From Rhizobium viscosum (GTDB lineage: Bacteria; Pseudomonadota; Alphaproteobacteria; Rhizobiales; Rhizobiaceae): DNA of 64,000 nucleotides. The translations under genes and the position numbers were made by a program. The notes beneath the pieces are model-generated. The model was not told where the DNA came from. It saw only the letters and a program-made list of their open reading frames with translations, and searched no databases. Location of the stretch: the NCBI RefSeq assembly GCF_014873945.1, contig NZ_JADBEC010000003.1, positions 62,001-126,000 on the forward strand. The letters run 5' to 3'. Shown here piece by piece: positions 17,500 to 26,062 of the stretch (position 1 is the stretch's first letter; every line of letters starts with the position of its first letter).

Positions 17500-18432
17500 A
17501 TGGACGATCTTAATGACTACTTCTATTTTGCCGCCGTTGTCTCCAGCGGCGGCTTTGCTTCCGCAAGCCGAACCCTAAAAATACCCCGATCCAAGCTGAG
17601 CAGGCGTGTCAGTCGCCTGGAGGATGGCCTCGGCGCGAGGCTGATCGAGCGTTCCACACGTCACTTCCGGGTGACGGAGATCGGGCAGGCCTTCTATGAG
17701 CAGTGCCAGACGATTCTGAGAGAAGCCGATCGTGCGAAGTCGATCGTCACGGAGGCCCAGTCCGACCCGCAGGGGATCGTGCGCATGGGCTGCCCGCTCG
17801 GCCTGATCGATATTTCGCTCGGAGCCGTACTGCCGGAATTCCTGGAGCGCTACCCTAAGATCAAGCTGCAGATCATCGGTTCCGACCGGCGTACGGACCT
17901 CATTAACGAGCGCATCGATGTCGAAGTTCGCGCGGCGAGCGAGCCGGAAACACAGACGAGCCTGACGATGCGCAAGCTCGACCGGGCACGGCGCATCCTT
18001 GTCGCCAGCCCCTCGCTCGTCGAGCGCATGGGCGAACTCGGCGGCGTCGACGATCTCGGCAATGCGCCGACGCTTGCCATGACCACCTGGATGTCCTTCC
18101 ATACCTGGGAACTAGTCGGGCCTGATGGCGAGAAGAAGGTCGTACGCCATCAGCCGCGGCTCACCTGCCGCAGCATGACGGCTATTCTCGATGCTGCTCG
18201 GGCAGGTGTGGGCTACGGCCTCATCCTGGAAAATGCCTGCGCGTCGGATCTCCAGTCCGGCCGGCTGGTTCGCGTTCTGCCGGAGTGGCAGACGGTGGAG
18301 AGCCAGTTCTATCTGGTCTTCACGACAACCAAGGGCATGCCGCCGGCGGTGCGGGCGCTGATCGATTTCCTCGTCGAGAAATCCAAGCAGCATCAGATCG
18401 TTACGACAGGGGCTGCGATCGCGGCACAATAA
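17500..18432 (+). CDS. LysR family transcriptional regulator
   Basis: 310 residues. Helix-turn-helix at about residues 18-40 (GGFASASRTLKIPRSKLSRRVSRLE), then a periplasmic-binding-like effector domain from about residue 90. The pattern LGARLIERSTRHFRVTEIG is typical of the group that regulates small oxidoreductases. It is not divergent from a neighbour, so the target is not evident. Start ATG at 17500; the upstream GGTAGG is a weak ribosome binding site. Confidence 0.88.
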   Translation: MDDLNDYFYFAAVVSSGGFASASRTLKIPRSKLSRRVSRLEDGLGARLIERSTRHFRVTEIGQAFYEQCQTILREADRAKSIVTEAQSDPQGIVRMGCPLGLIDISLGAVLPEFLERYPKIKLQIIGSDRRTDLINERIDVEVRAASEPETQTSLTMRKLDRARRILVASPSLVERMGELGGVDDLGNAPTLAMTTWMSFHTWELVGPDGEKKVVRHQPRLTCRSMTAILDAARAGVGYGLILENACASDLQSGRLVRVLPEWQTVESQFYLVFTTTKGMPPAVRALIDFLVEKSKQHQIVTTGAAIAAQ

Positions 18433-18496
18433 GGCTCTGTTCCATGCGAACCGCGAAACCGCGGTACAGTTTTGCTGGAATGTTCGCTTTATTTTT

Positions 18497-18542
18497 GCGC
18501 AATTCAGGGCGCAAAACCACGACACATTTTGCTGGAATTGCT
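18497..18542. repeat. Palindromic intergenic repeat, copy A
   Basis: GCGCAATTCAGGGCGCAAAA with a complementary GCTGGAATTGC at its other end. The same layout (GCGCAATTCCGGA... GGAATTGC) occurs at 23864-23908 and 49668-49699. It sits between LysR and the converging AlkD-like gene. It resembles REP-type elements of rhizobial genomes. Confidence 0.55.
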
Positions 18543-18551
18543 CCGGGCGCT

Positions 18552-19235
18552 TTAGCCGAGGCGAGCCAGCAGCTTTTCACTCGTCAGTTCCCTGACCGCA
18601 TCCTTGCCGATCCAGCGAGGCGTCTTGTCCGTGCTTGCGGCGAGGCGTTCGGCGAGGGGGAGCGCCTGACCATGGCAGGTGCGGTTGCGCTTGCCGATGT
18701 TGCGGAGCGCCCAGTTGACGGCCTTGCGGACAAAGTTTCTGTTATCGCTGCAATGCGCTTCGATCAGCGGCAGGTAGGCAAGCAGGCTTTCATCCGGGTC
18801 CGTCTTCCGGTGTACCGCCGCACCGGCGATCATGGCGAAGGCGGTTCGCCTGACGAATTCACGCTCGTCGGCGGCAAAGTCCGGGATCAGCGCGTCGAGA
18901 CCAGCATCGACGAAGAGGTCGGCGGCGCAATCGACGATTTCCCAGGAGTTGAAGTCGGCGGCAAGCGTGCGGGCCTCGGCTTCCGTCAGATTTTTGGGAT
19001 CGAACGTGTAGAGCGCCAGCAACCGCGCTTCGCGGATGCCGCTTGCCCAGAGCGCCATCGCTCTGATGTGATCCTTCTTTGCGAGCCGGGCGATTCTCTG
19101 CAGATCAGGATTGGAAATGCCGATGGCGGTCTCGGTAACGATGCCGAAACGCGCCATGCCGGCAATATTGTCTTCGGAGCGCAGCGTCTGAAGATGCGCG
19201 ATCAGTTCCGCTGCACTCGAAGATGGGGAGATCAC
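18552..19235 (-). CDS. DNA alkylation repair protein, AlkD-like
   Basis: 227 residues from a GTG at 19235. The frame extends further upstream, but that part lies inside the preceding dehydrogenase gene, so this start is preferred. HEAT-repeat-like helices carry FNSWEIVDCAADLF and NFVRKAVNWALRNIGKRN, typical of the AlkD family of glycosylases that remove alkylated bases without base flipping. The gene follows the dehydrogenase by 13 bp on the same strand. Confidence 0.78.
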   Translation of the reverse strand: MISPSSSAAELIAHLQTLRSEDNIAGMARFGIVTETAIGISNPDLQRIARLAKKDHIRAMALWASGIREARLLALYTFDPKNLTEAEARTLAADFNSWEIVDCAADLFVDAGLDALIPDFAADEREFVRRTAFAMIAGAAVHRKTDPDESLLAYLPLIEAHCSDNRNFVRKAVNWALRNIGKRNRTCHGQALPLAERLAASTDKTPRWIGKDAVRELTSEKLLARLG

Positions 19236-19248
19236 TGACAGGGCTTGG

Positions 19249-20118
19249 TCATTTTTCGAGGCGCGCGAGCAGAGAAGACGTATCCCACCTGTTACCGCCG
19301 AGCGCCTGGACATCGCCGTAGAACTGGTCGACGAGTGCCGTCAGCGGCAGCTTGGCCCCGTTCTGGCGGGCTTCGGTCAGCACGATGCCGAGATCCTTGC
19401 GCATCCAGTCGACGGCAAAGCCGAAATCATATTTGCCCTGGTTCATGGTCTTGTGGCGGTTTTCCATCTGCCAGGAGCCGGCCGCACCCTTGGAAATGAC
19501 ATCGACCACCTTTTCGATGTCGAGCCCGGCGCGCTTGCCGAAATGCACGGCCTCTGCCAAACCCTGGACGATACCGGCGATGCAGATCTGGTTCATCATC
19601 TTGGTCAGTTGGCCGGAGCCGGCCGGACCCATCAGGCCGACCATGCGGGCATAGGCGTCGATAACAGGTTTTGCCTTCTCGAAGACGGCTTCGTCGCCGC
19701 CGCACATGACGGTCAGCACGCCGTTTTCAGCACCCGCCTGGCCACCGGAGACAGGGGCATCGATGAAGTCCACACCCTTTGCCTTCGCGGCTTCATAGAG
19801 TTCGCGGGCGACCTCGGCGCTGGCCGTGGTGTTGTCGATCAGCACCGCGCCAGGCTTCATGGTCTTGAGCACGCCGTTTTCACCTGAGGTCACCTGGCGA
19901 AGATCGTCGTCATTACCGACGCAGACGAAGACGAAATCGCAACCATCGGCGGCTTCGGCCGGCGTCGGCGCCGACTTGCCGGAGAACTTTTCTGCCCAGG
20001 CGGCCGCCTTCTCAACCGTGCGGTTATAGACGGTGACATCGTGGCCGCCCTTTGTCTTCAGATGTCCCGCCATCGGGAAACCCATGACGCCGAGACCGAT
20101 GAAAGCGACTTTCGCCAT
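19249..20118 (-). CDS. 3-hydroxyisobutyrate dehydrogenase-like oxidoreductase
   Basis: 289 residues from the ATG at 20118, preceded by GGAGGACAG. Rossmann motif FIGLGVMGFPMAGHL, substrate loop DAPVSGGQAGAENG, and the catalytic helix GQLTKMMNQ with its Lys. These define the beta-hydroxyacid dehydrogenases (3-hydroxyisobutyrate dehydrogenase, tartronate semialdehyde reductase and relatives). A role in valine breakdown or C3 acid metabolism is possible; sequence alone does not separate them. Confidence 0.85.
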   Translation of the reverse strand: MAKVAFIGLGVMGFPMAGHLKTKGGHDVTVYNRTVEKAAAWAEKFSGKSAPTPAEAADGCDFVFVCVGNDDDLRQVTSGENGVLKTMKPGAVLIDNTTASAEVARELYEAAKAKGVDFIDAPVSGGQAGAENGVLTVMCGGDEAVFEKAKPVIDAYARMVGLMGPAGSGQLTKMMNQICIAGIVQGLAEAVHFGKRAGLDIEKVVDVISKGAAGSWQMENRHKTMNQGKYDFGFAVDWMRKDLGIVLTEARQNGAKLPLTALVDQFYGDVQALGGNRWDTSSLLARLEK

Positions 20119-20287
20119 ATGCTGTCCTCCATAACCGCTTGCAAACAGGCTCCGAGGATTAGCGGAAACGGCTGATGACGGAAAGCCACTGACAAAGGAG
20201 AAGCGATCGCTCTTGGAACAAAATTTCTCCGAGCCCGACAAAACGGGGTCGGGAAAGTTTCAGATATCGCGAATATGATAAATTTAG

Positions 20288-20301
20288 TTGTCGATCTAAT
20301 T
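20288..20301. repeat. 14-bp element upstream of the first ssuA
   Basis: TTGTCGATCTAATT, 96 bp before the first ssuA start. The identical 14-mer occurs at 21540-21553 before the second ssuA. It lies within an A/T-rich stretch containing TTTAGT and ACTAAA, which suggests a promoter or binding site copied with the gene. Confidence 0.45.
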
Positions 20302-20383
20302 TATAGACTAAATCATCATCATTCCATCGAAACGGACCGGCTGGCGCAGCAGGAGCGCCAGCCTGCCAGAAAAGGGGATAGAG

Positions 20384-21349
20384 ATGATCACACGTCGACA
20401 GACGCTCGGGCTTTTCGGTGCCGCAGCCGCCACCGCCATTCTGCCATCGGTCCGGCCGGCACGAGCCGCAGCAACGGAGTTCCGCATCGGCTGGCAGAAG
20501 AACGGCGTGCTGGCGCTCGCCAAGCGTCGCGGCGCCCTGGAAAAGCGCCTTGCCGACCAGGGGATCACAGTGAGCTGGTCGGAATTCACCTCAGGTCCGC
20601 CGTTGCTCGAGGCCCTTGGCGCCGGCGCGCTTGATTTCGGTGCAACCGGTGACGTCCCGCCACTCTTTGCACAGGCAGCGGGCGGCGCGCTCTATTATGT
20701 CGGCATCTACCGTGGCAGCCCGGCAGGCTCGGCCATCCTCGTGCGCAAGGATTCGCCGATCAAGACGCTGGAGGATCTGAAAGGCAAAAAGGTTGCCTTC
20801 AAGCGCGGCTCCAGCGCCCATAACGTAACGGTCAAGGCCTTGCGCAAGGCAGGGCTGAAGCCGGAGGATGTACAGCAGGTCGATCTTGCGCCGCCGGATG
20901 CGGCAGCCGCTTTCAAGAACGGCAGTATCGACGCCTGGTCGATCTGGGATCCCTATCTCGCCATCGCCGAAGCCGATCCCGATACGCGCATTCTGACGAC
21001 GGCCGAGGGTATCGTCGATTCCTACAGCTACTTTCTCGCCAACAAGGATTTCACCGACGGGAACGGCACCGTCATCGTCAACGTGCTGGACGAGCTCGCC
21101 AAGGTCGGCCGCTCGGCCCAGGACAATCTCGATGCGACGGTCAAGGAGCTCTCGGAAATAACAGGCGTGCCTGAGAACATCACGCGGGTGGCGCTGCAGC
21201 GTCCCGGCGCCGATCTCGGCAGCGTGACGACGGTGAGCGATGCGGCAGCCGCCTATCAGCAGGCGCTGGCCGACGAGTTCTACAATCTCGGCATCGTGCC
21301 GAAGAAGCTGACAACCGGCGATATCGTCTGGCATCCGAAGGCTAGCTGA
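20384..21349 (+). CDS. ssuA: Aliphatic sulfonate ABC transporter substrate-binding protein, copy 1
   Basis: 321 residues. A Tat-like signal (ITRRQTLGLFGAAAATAIL) is followed by an NMT1/SsuA binding fold with FTSGPPLLEALGAGALDFG, GDVPPLFAQA, KGKKVAFKRGSSAHN and IDAWSIWDPY. Binds alkanesulfonates or similar organosulfur compounds in the periplasm for SsuBC. First gene of the cluster; the copy at 21657 has the same length and most of the same residues. Two copies may widen the substrate range. Confidence 0.87.
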   Translation: MITRRQTLGLFGAAAATAILPSVRPARAAATEFRIGWQKNGVLALAKRRGALEKRLADQGITVSWSEFTSGPPLLEALGAGALDFGATGDVPPLFAQAAGGALYYVGIYRGSPAGSAILVRKDSPIKTLEDLKGKKVAFKRGSSAHNVTVKALRKAGLKPEDVQQVDLAPPDAAAAFKNGSIDAWSIWDPYLAIAEADPDTRILTTAEGIVDSYSYFLANKDFTDGNGTVIVNVLDELAKVGRSAQDNLDATVKELSEITGVPENITRVALQRPGADLGSVTTVSDAAAAYQQALADEFYNLGIVPKKLTTGDIVWHPKAS

Positions 21350-21539
21350 CTTCGTCAGGCCCCGGGCGAGCTGACCGCCGCCGCGCAAGCTGGCCAAGTC
21401 AGCCGCTGGGCGAGCTGATCTCTTCCGCAGTTTGGGGTGGCGCTGGGGCAGGGCCTGGCGACCGCGGCATGGGAGCATACCCATGCCGCGGAACCGGGCA
21501 AAATTATTCTCCAGACCCGGTTAGAATAGCAAATTGATA

Positions 21540-21553
21540 TTGTCGATCTAATT
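21540..21553. repeat. 14-bp element upstream of the second ssuA
   Basis: TTGTCGATCTAATT, identical to 20288-20301, 117 bp before the second ssuA start. The 307-bp gap between the two ssuA genes therefore carries its own copy of the upstream element and perhaps a second promoter. Confidence 0.45.
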
Positions 21554-21656
21554 AGTCGTCTATGTCACTATCTCCGCATGATCAAACGCGACCGGTTCGC
21601 GACTTTGGTTCGCAAAAGGGCGCGGCCGAAAGCCACGAGAACGGAGAAGAGATTTC

Positions 21657-22622
21657 ATGTTTACACGCAGACAGACGCTCGGCCTTTTCGGTGCTGCGGC
21701 CGCAACGACCATTCTGCCGCAGGTTCGCTCCGCAAACGCCGCGGCCACTACACTGCGCATCGGCTGGCAGAAGTTCGGCGTGCTGCCGCTTGCCAAGGCT
21801 GCTGGCGCACTTGAAAAACGGCTTGAGGCCAAAGGTGTGCGCGTCGAGTGGAACGAATTCACCTCCGGCCCGCCGCTGCTCGAAGCAGTCGGCGCCGGCG
21901 CCCTGGATTTCGGCGTTTCCGGCGATGTGCCTCCGCTCTTTGCGCAGGCAGCCGGTGGCGATCTTCTTTATGTCGGCGCCTATCGCGGCCCGGCCGCTTT
22001 CCACGGCCTGCTGGTGCAAAAGGATTCGCCGATCCAGAAGCTGGAAGATCTCAAGGGCAAGAAAGTCGCCTACAAGCGTGGCTCCAGCGCCCATAATTTT
22101 GCGCTCAAGGTGCTCGCCAAGGCCGGGCTTTCTCTCTCCGATATTACCGAAGTCGACCTGCCGCCACCGGATGCGGGTGCCGCTTTCAAGACCGGCAGCA
22201 TCGATGCCTGGGCGATCTGGGATCCCTTCTTCGCTGTTGCCGAAGCCGATTCGCACACAAGAGTACTGACGACTTCGGAAGGTCTGCTCGACAATTGGGG
22301 GTACTTCCTCGGAAACGGCGCCTTCACCAACGCCAATCCCGAAGTGATCGTCGATGTCATCGACGAGCTTGCCAAGGTGGGTGCGGCCGCACAGGTGAAT
22401 CTCGACGATACGGTGAAAGCGCTCGCCCAGATCACTGGCGTGCCCGCCGATATCACCCGCGTCACGCTCACCCGCAGCCAGGCCGACCTCGGCAAAGTTT
22501 CGCTAGTTCCGGATGCGGCTCTCACCTACCAGCAGGCGCTCGCCGACGATTTCTACAAACTCAAGATCGTGCCGAAGCAGCTCACGATCAGCGATATCGT
22601 GTGGCATCCGAAAGCCAGTTGA
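21657..22622 (+). CDS. ssuA: Aliphatic sulfonate ABC transporter substrate-binding protein, copy 2
   Basis: 321 residues, the same length as copy 1. Tat-like signal FTRRQTLGLFGAAAATTIL, then FTSGPPLLEAVGAGALDFG, GDVPPLFAQAAGG, KGKKVAYKRGSSAHN and IDAWAIWDPFF. Clearly a tandem duplicate that has diverged across the mature domain, with changes in likely ligand-pocket regions (YRGPAAFHG in place of YRGSPAGSA). It lies 48 bp before ssuD. Confidence 0.87.
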   Translation: MFTRRQTLGLFGAAAATTILPQVRSANAAATTLRIGWQKFGVLPLAKAAGALEKRLEAKGVRVEWNEFTSGPPLLEAVGAGALDFGVSGDVPPLFAQAAGGDLLYVGAYRGPAAFHGLLVQKDSPIQKLEDLKGKKVAYKRGSSAHNFALKVLAKAGLSLSDITEVDLPPPDAGAAFKTGSIDAWAIWDPFFAVAEADSHTRVLTTSEGLLDNWGYFLGNGAFTNANPEVIVDVIDELAKVGAAAQVNLDDTVKALAQITGVPADITRVTLTRSQADLGKVSLVPDAALTYQQALADDFYKLKIVPKQLTISDIVWHPKAS

Positions 22623-22670
22623 TCGGGTAACCGGACCGATTTCAGACATTTATAAGAAAGGAATGCGCTC

Positions 22671-23846
22671 ATGACCGCTTCATCCGACCCGATCAATTTC
22701 CTCTGGTTCATCCCGACCTCCGGCGACGGCACCTATCTCGGCTCCACCGATCTCAACCGTGCGCCTGAAATCGGTTACCTGACGCAGATCGCCCAGGCGG
22801 TGGACCGTCTTGGTTATTCCGGTGTGCTGCTGCCAACGGGTGTTGCCTGCGAGGAGTCCTTCGTCATGGCCTCGGCGCTCGCCGCGCGGACCGAGAAGCT
22901 GCAGTTCCTGGTGGCGATTCGCCCGGGTACTGCGTCTCCGGCCTATTATGCCCGCCTTGCCACCACGCTCGACCGCATCTCCAATGGCCGCCTGCTGCTC
23001 AACATCGTTGTCGGCGGCAGCCCGGCGGAGCTCGCTGGCGACGGCATCCATCTGGAGCACGACGAGCGTTATGCCCATGCCGACGAGTTCTTCCATGTCT
23101 TCGAAGAACTGCTCGAAAAGGGTGTCGCGAGCTATGACGGCAAATATATCAAGGCGACCGATGCCCGCCTCGGCTTCCCCTCGGTGCAGTCGCCGCGCCC
23201 GCCGCTCTATTTCGGCGGTTCCTCGGATGCCGGCATCGATTTCGCCGTCGGCCGCGTCGACAAGTACCTGACCTGGGGTGAACCGCCCGCACAGGTTGCC
23301 GAAAAGGTGCAGAAGGTACGCGCCGCTGCTGCCGGCAAGGGCCGCGACGTTTCCTTTGGTATTCGCCTGCATTTCATCGTCCGCGAGACGGACGAGGAGG
23401 CCTGGGAAGCCGCTGACCGCCTGATCCGCCATCTCGATGACGAGACGATCGCCGAAGCGCAGGAGCGTTTCGTCAAGGAATCCGACTCCGTCGGCCAGAA
23501 GCGCATGGCTGCGCTGCATGGCGGCCGCCGCGACAAGCTCGAAGTGTCGCCGAACCTCTGGGCCGGGATCGGCCTGGTGCGCGCCGGTGCGGGCACCGCG
23601 CTCGTCGGCTCGCCGAAGACCGTTGCCGCGCGCCTGCGCGAATATCAGGAGGTCGGCATCGATACGGTGATCGGCTCCGGCTATCCGCATCTCGAAGAAG
23701 CCTATCGCGTTGCCGAACTGCTCTTCCCAGAACTCGGCATCGAGAGGGACGAACAGCGTCTGAGCTTCAACAACGAGTTCGGCCGCAAGAAGGTTTTTGC
23801 CGGCGGCAGCCATGGCGGCAACCTGAAGGTCGTCTCCGGCTCCTGA
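22671..23846 (+). CDS. ssuD: FMNH2-dependent alkanesulfonate monooxygenase
   Basis: 391 residues, close to the family length of about 380. Luciferase-like TIM-barrel fold: FLWFIPTSGDGTYLG at the N-terminus, ATTLDRISNGRLLLNIVVGG in the core, HDERYAHADEF, and VGSPKTVAARL near the end. It cleaves sulfonates to aldehyde and sulfite using reduced FMN. The usual partner flavin reductase gene ssuE is not in the window. Placed between ssuA copies and ssuCB. Confidence 0.93.
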   Translation: MTASSDPINFLWFIPTSGDGTYLGSTDLNRAPEIGYLTQIAQAVDRLGYSGVLLPTGVACEESFVMASALAARTEKLQFLVAIRPGTASPAYYARLATTLDRISNGRLLLNIVVGGSPAELAGDGIHLEHDERYAHADEFFHVFEELLEKGVASYDGKYIKATDARLGFPSVQSPRPPLYFGGSSDAGIDFAVGRVDKYLTWGEPPAQVAEKVQKVRAAAAGKGRDVSFGIRLHFIVRETDEEAWEAADRLIRHLDDETIAEAQERFVKESDSVGQKRMAALHGGRRDKLEVSPNLWAGIGLVRAGAGTALVGSPKTVAARLREYQEVGIDTVIGSGYPHLEEAYRVAELLFPELGIERDEQRLSFNNEFGRKKVFAGGSHGGNLKVVSGS

Positions 23847-23863
23847 TCTGGGGCCAATCATTA

Positions 23864-23908
23864 ACGCAATTCCGGACACGAAACTCCGCACGGTTTCCCG
23901 GAATTGCA
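23864..23908. repeat. Palindromic intergenic repeat, copy B
   Basis: ACGCAATTCCGGACACGAAA followed by CCCGGAATTGC: complementary ends as in copies A (18497) and C (49668). It lies in the 89-bp gap between ssuD and ssuC and can fold into a hairpin in the operon mRNA. Confidence 0.5.
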
Positions 23909-23935
23909 CTGAAGCAAAGCGCGAGGAAGATATCC

Positions 23936-24772
23936 ATGTCGACTTTCGATACGCCGTTTGCGCGGGCTGCCGCCGATACCGACAAGGGCAGGGCGGGTTT
24001 TCGCCTGCCGCTGCCCAGCCGTGACAGACTGCTGCCCTATCTGGTGCCGGTTGCAATCATCGCACTCTGGCAGCTCGGCTGCTCCGTCGGCTGGATTTCC
24101 TCGCGCATCATGCCGTCTCCGGCCGATGTCGCCTCTGCCTTCTGGACGACGACGATCTCGGGGCAACTGCCCGAGGATGTGCTGGTCAGCGCCGCACGCG
24201 CCTTTGCCGGCCTGCTTGTCGGCGGCTCTATCGGTTTCCTGCTCGGCATTGCCAATGGCGTCTCGAAACTCTCCGAGCAACTGACGGACACAACGCTGCA
24301 GATGCTGCGCACCATCCCGCATCTGGCGATGATCCCGCTCGTCATCCTCTGGTTCGGCATCGGTGAGGAATCGAAGCTCTTCCTCACCTCGCTCGGCGTG
24401 CTCTTTCCCGTCTATCTCAACACCTACCACGGCGTGCGCAATGTCGATCGGGACCTGATCGAGATGGGCAAGGTCTATGGCATGAGTGGCTGGACGCTGT
24501 TCCGCAAGGTGATCTTCCCCGGCGCGCTGCCGTCGATCTTCGTCGGATTACGCTATGCACTCGGCATCATGTGGCTGACACTGATCGTCTCGGAATCGAT
24601 CGCCGCTTCCTCCGGCATCGGCCACATGGCCAACAATGCCCGCGAATTCATGATGACCGATGTCGTGGTGCTGGCGCTCGTCATCTATGCGGTTCTCGGC
24701 AAGCTCGCCGATGTCGTCGCTCGTGCCCTTGAGCGCCAGACGCTCAAGTGGAACCCGGCCTACGCGAAATAG
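23936..24772 (+). CDS. ssuC: Aliphatic sulfonate ABC transporter permease
   Basis: 278 residues with six or so membrane helices (starting at about residue 33). The EAA loop EMGKVYGMSGWTLFRKVIFPGALPSIFVGLRYAL is the site of contact with the ATPase, and LGIMWLTLIVSESIAASSGIG is typical of SsuC/TauC permeases. Works with SsuB and the SsuA proteins. Confidence 0.9.
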   Translation: MSTFDTPFARAAADTDKGRAGFRLPLPSRDRLLPYLVPVAIIALWQLGCSVGWISSRIMPSPADVASAFWTTTISGQLPEDVLVSAARAFAGLLVGGSIGFLLGIANGVSKLSEQLTDTTLQMLRTIPHLAMIPLVILWFGIGEESKLFLTSLGVLFPVYLNTYHGVRNVDRDLIEMGKVYGMSGWTLFRKVIFPGALPSIFVGLRYALGIMWLTLIVSESIAASSGIGHMANNAREFMMTDVVVLALVIYAVLGKLADVVARALERQTLKWNPAYAK

Positions 24773-24783
24773 GAGTTAGTGCG

Positions 24784-25605
24784 ATGACCGTTATCTCGCG
24801 CGAGCGTTTCCATCCTGCCGATACGGCCGAATATGTCGATCATCAGCCGATCGCCGCCGGCGAGGGCGCTGCCTCCATCACGCTGTCGGGCCTCGAAAAG
24901 AGCTTTGGCGCCAACCGGGTATTGCGTGGCATCAACCTGCATATTCCGGCCGGCCAGTTCGTCGCCGTCATCGGCAAGAGCGGCTGCGGCAAGAGTACGC
25001 TGCTGCGCATCCTGTTGGGCCTCGATGAGCCGACTGATGGTGAGTTGCGCTTCGAAGGCGCCGATGGCAGCGATACGCAGCCCAATGCCCGCATCGTCTT
25101 CCAGGAGCCGCGGCTTCTGCCTTGGCTCAGCGTCGCCGACAATGTCGTCGTTGGTCTCGGCGAAGGCATCGAGAAGAAGCGGGCGCTGGAAGAAGCCAGG
25201 GCTGTGCTTGCCGAAGTGCAACTCGCCGAAAAGGCCGGCGAATGGCCGGCGCGCCTCTCCGGCGGCCAGCGCCAGCGGGTGGCGCTGGCCCGCGCACTTG
25301 TCAGCAAGCCCGGTATTCTGGCCCTTGACGAGCCGCTCGGCGCACTCGATGCACTGACCCGCATCAGCATGCAGCAATTGCTGAACCGCGTCTGGCGGGA
25401 ACTCGGCTGCACCACCGTGCTCGTTACTCATGATGTCAGCGAGGCGGTGCATCTGGCCGACCGGGTGATCGTTCTGGAGGAGGGTCGTGTCGCGCTCGAT
25501 CTCGCCATTCCCTATCCGCATCCGCGTCGCCACGGCAATCCTGCGCTGGCGGAGCTGGAAGGCCGGCTGCTTGCGGCAATCCTCGGCAACGACGGCGGTC
25601 ATTGA
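24784..25605 (+). CDS. ssuB: Aliphatic sulfonate ABC transporter ATP-binding protein
   Basis: 273 residues from the ATG at 24784. Walker A GKSGCGKSTLL, Q-loop FQEPRLLPW, signature LSGGQRQRVALARAL, Walker B ILALDEPLGALD and switch His in VLVTHDVSEA. Powers sulfonate import. A truncated, internally deleted copy of its 3' two-thirds lies 5 kb downstream at 30836 in the same orientation. Confidence 0.92.
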   Translation: MTVISRERFHPADTAEYVDHQPIAAGEGAASITLSGLEKSFGANRVLRGINLHIPAGQFVAVIGKSGCGKSTLLRILLGLDEPTDGELRFEGADGSDTQPNARIVFQEPRLLPWLSVADNVVVGLGEGIEKKRALEEARAVLAEVQLAEKAGEWPARLSGGQRQRVALARALVSKPGILALDEPLGALDALTRISMQQLLNRVWRELGCTTVLVTHDVSEAVHLADRVIVLEEGRVALDLAIPYPHPRRHGNPALAELEGRLLAAILGNDGGH

Positions 25606-26062
25606 TCAAGGCCTTGTTGCCGTCCTGCTGTTTGCGGGAGGATGGCCGGAAATTTTCCCTGCTCCGTGAGAACGTCGGCCCCGGCTTTCGCGAAAGCTGA
25701 GCTGGCTGCGGTTGATCATCGCCGTATTTATAAATTTTTATTGGCTTTCTGAAGCATACTTCAATTTCCATCAACTATGAGATGCATAAAGACGTTCTGT
25801 CCGAACATTCAAAATGCATCCTGCGCCAAATCCGATATATCCTGTTTCATCAATCATCGGCCATCGACGGCCCATGCGTTGCTTGGTTTCGCACGGCTAG
25901 TCTTCGGATATTCCACCCTTCTTCACATCGCCGGCATGACGCCGGTGCCGCGCAAGTGAGCCACCTCGACATGAGGAGGGCCGCAAAGCAGTGAAAGCCT
26001 GTTGTTGCTCCTGTCGAGGTAGCGGACAGACCGCACCCGTTTAATTCGCATCCGAGGTTTTA
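25606..26062. other. Intergenic region between ssuB and hscC
   Basis: About 460 bp with no coding frame of normal composition. It is more A/T-rich than its surroundings around 25725-25860 and probably carries the hscC promoter. An inverted repeat near its end (25963-26020) is listed separately. No heat-shock sigma-factor promoter could be assigned with confidence. Confidence 0.4.
25963..26020. repeat. Inverted repeat in the hscC leader
   Basis: ACCTCGAC (25963-25970) and GTCGAGGT (26013-26020) are perfect complements; the inner AGGA and TCCT extend the stem. The loop carries further short complementary stretches (AGCA ... TGCT). It lies 43 bp before the hscC ATG and may form a leader hairpin or a binding site. 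Confidence 0.35.
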
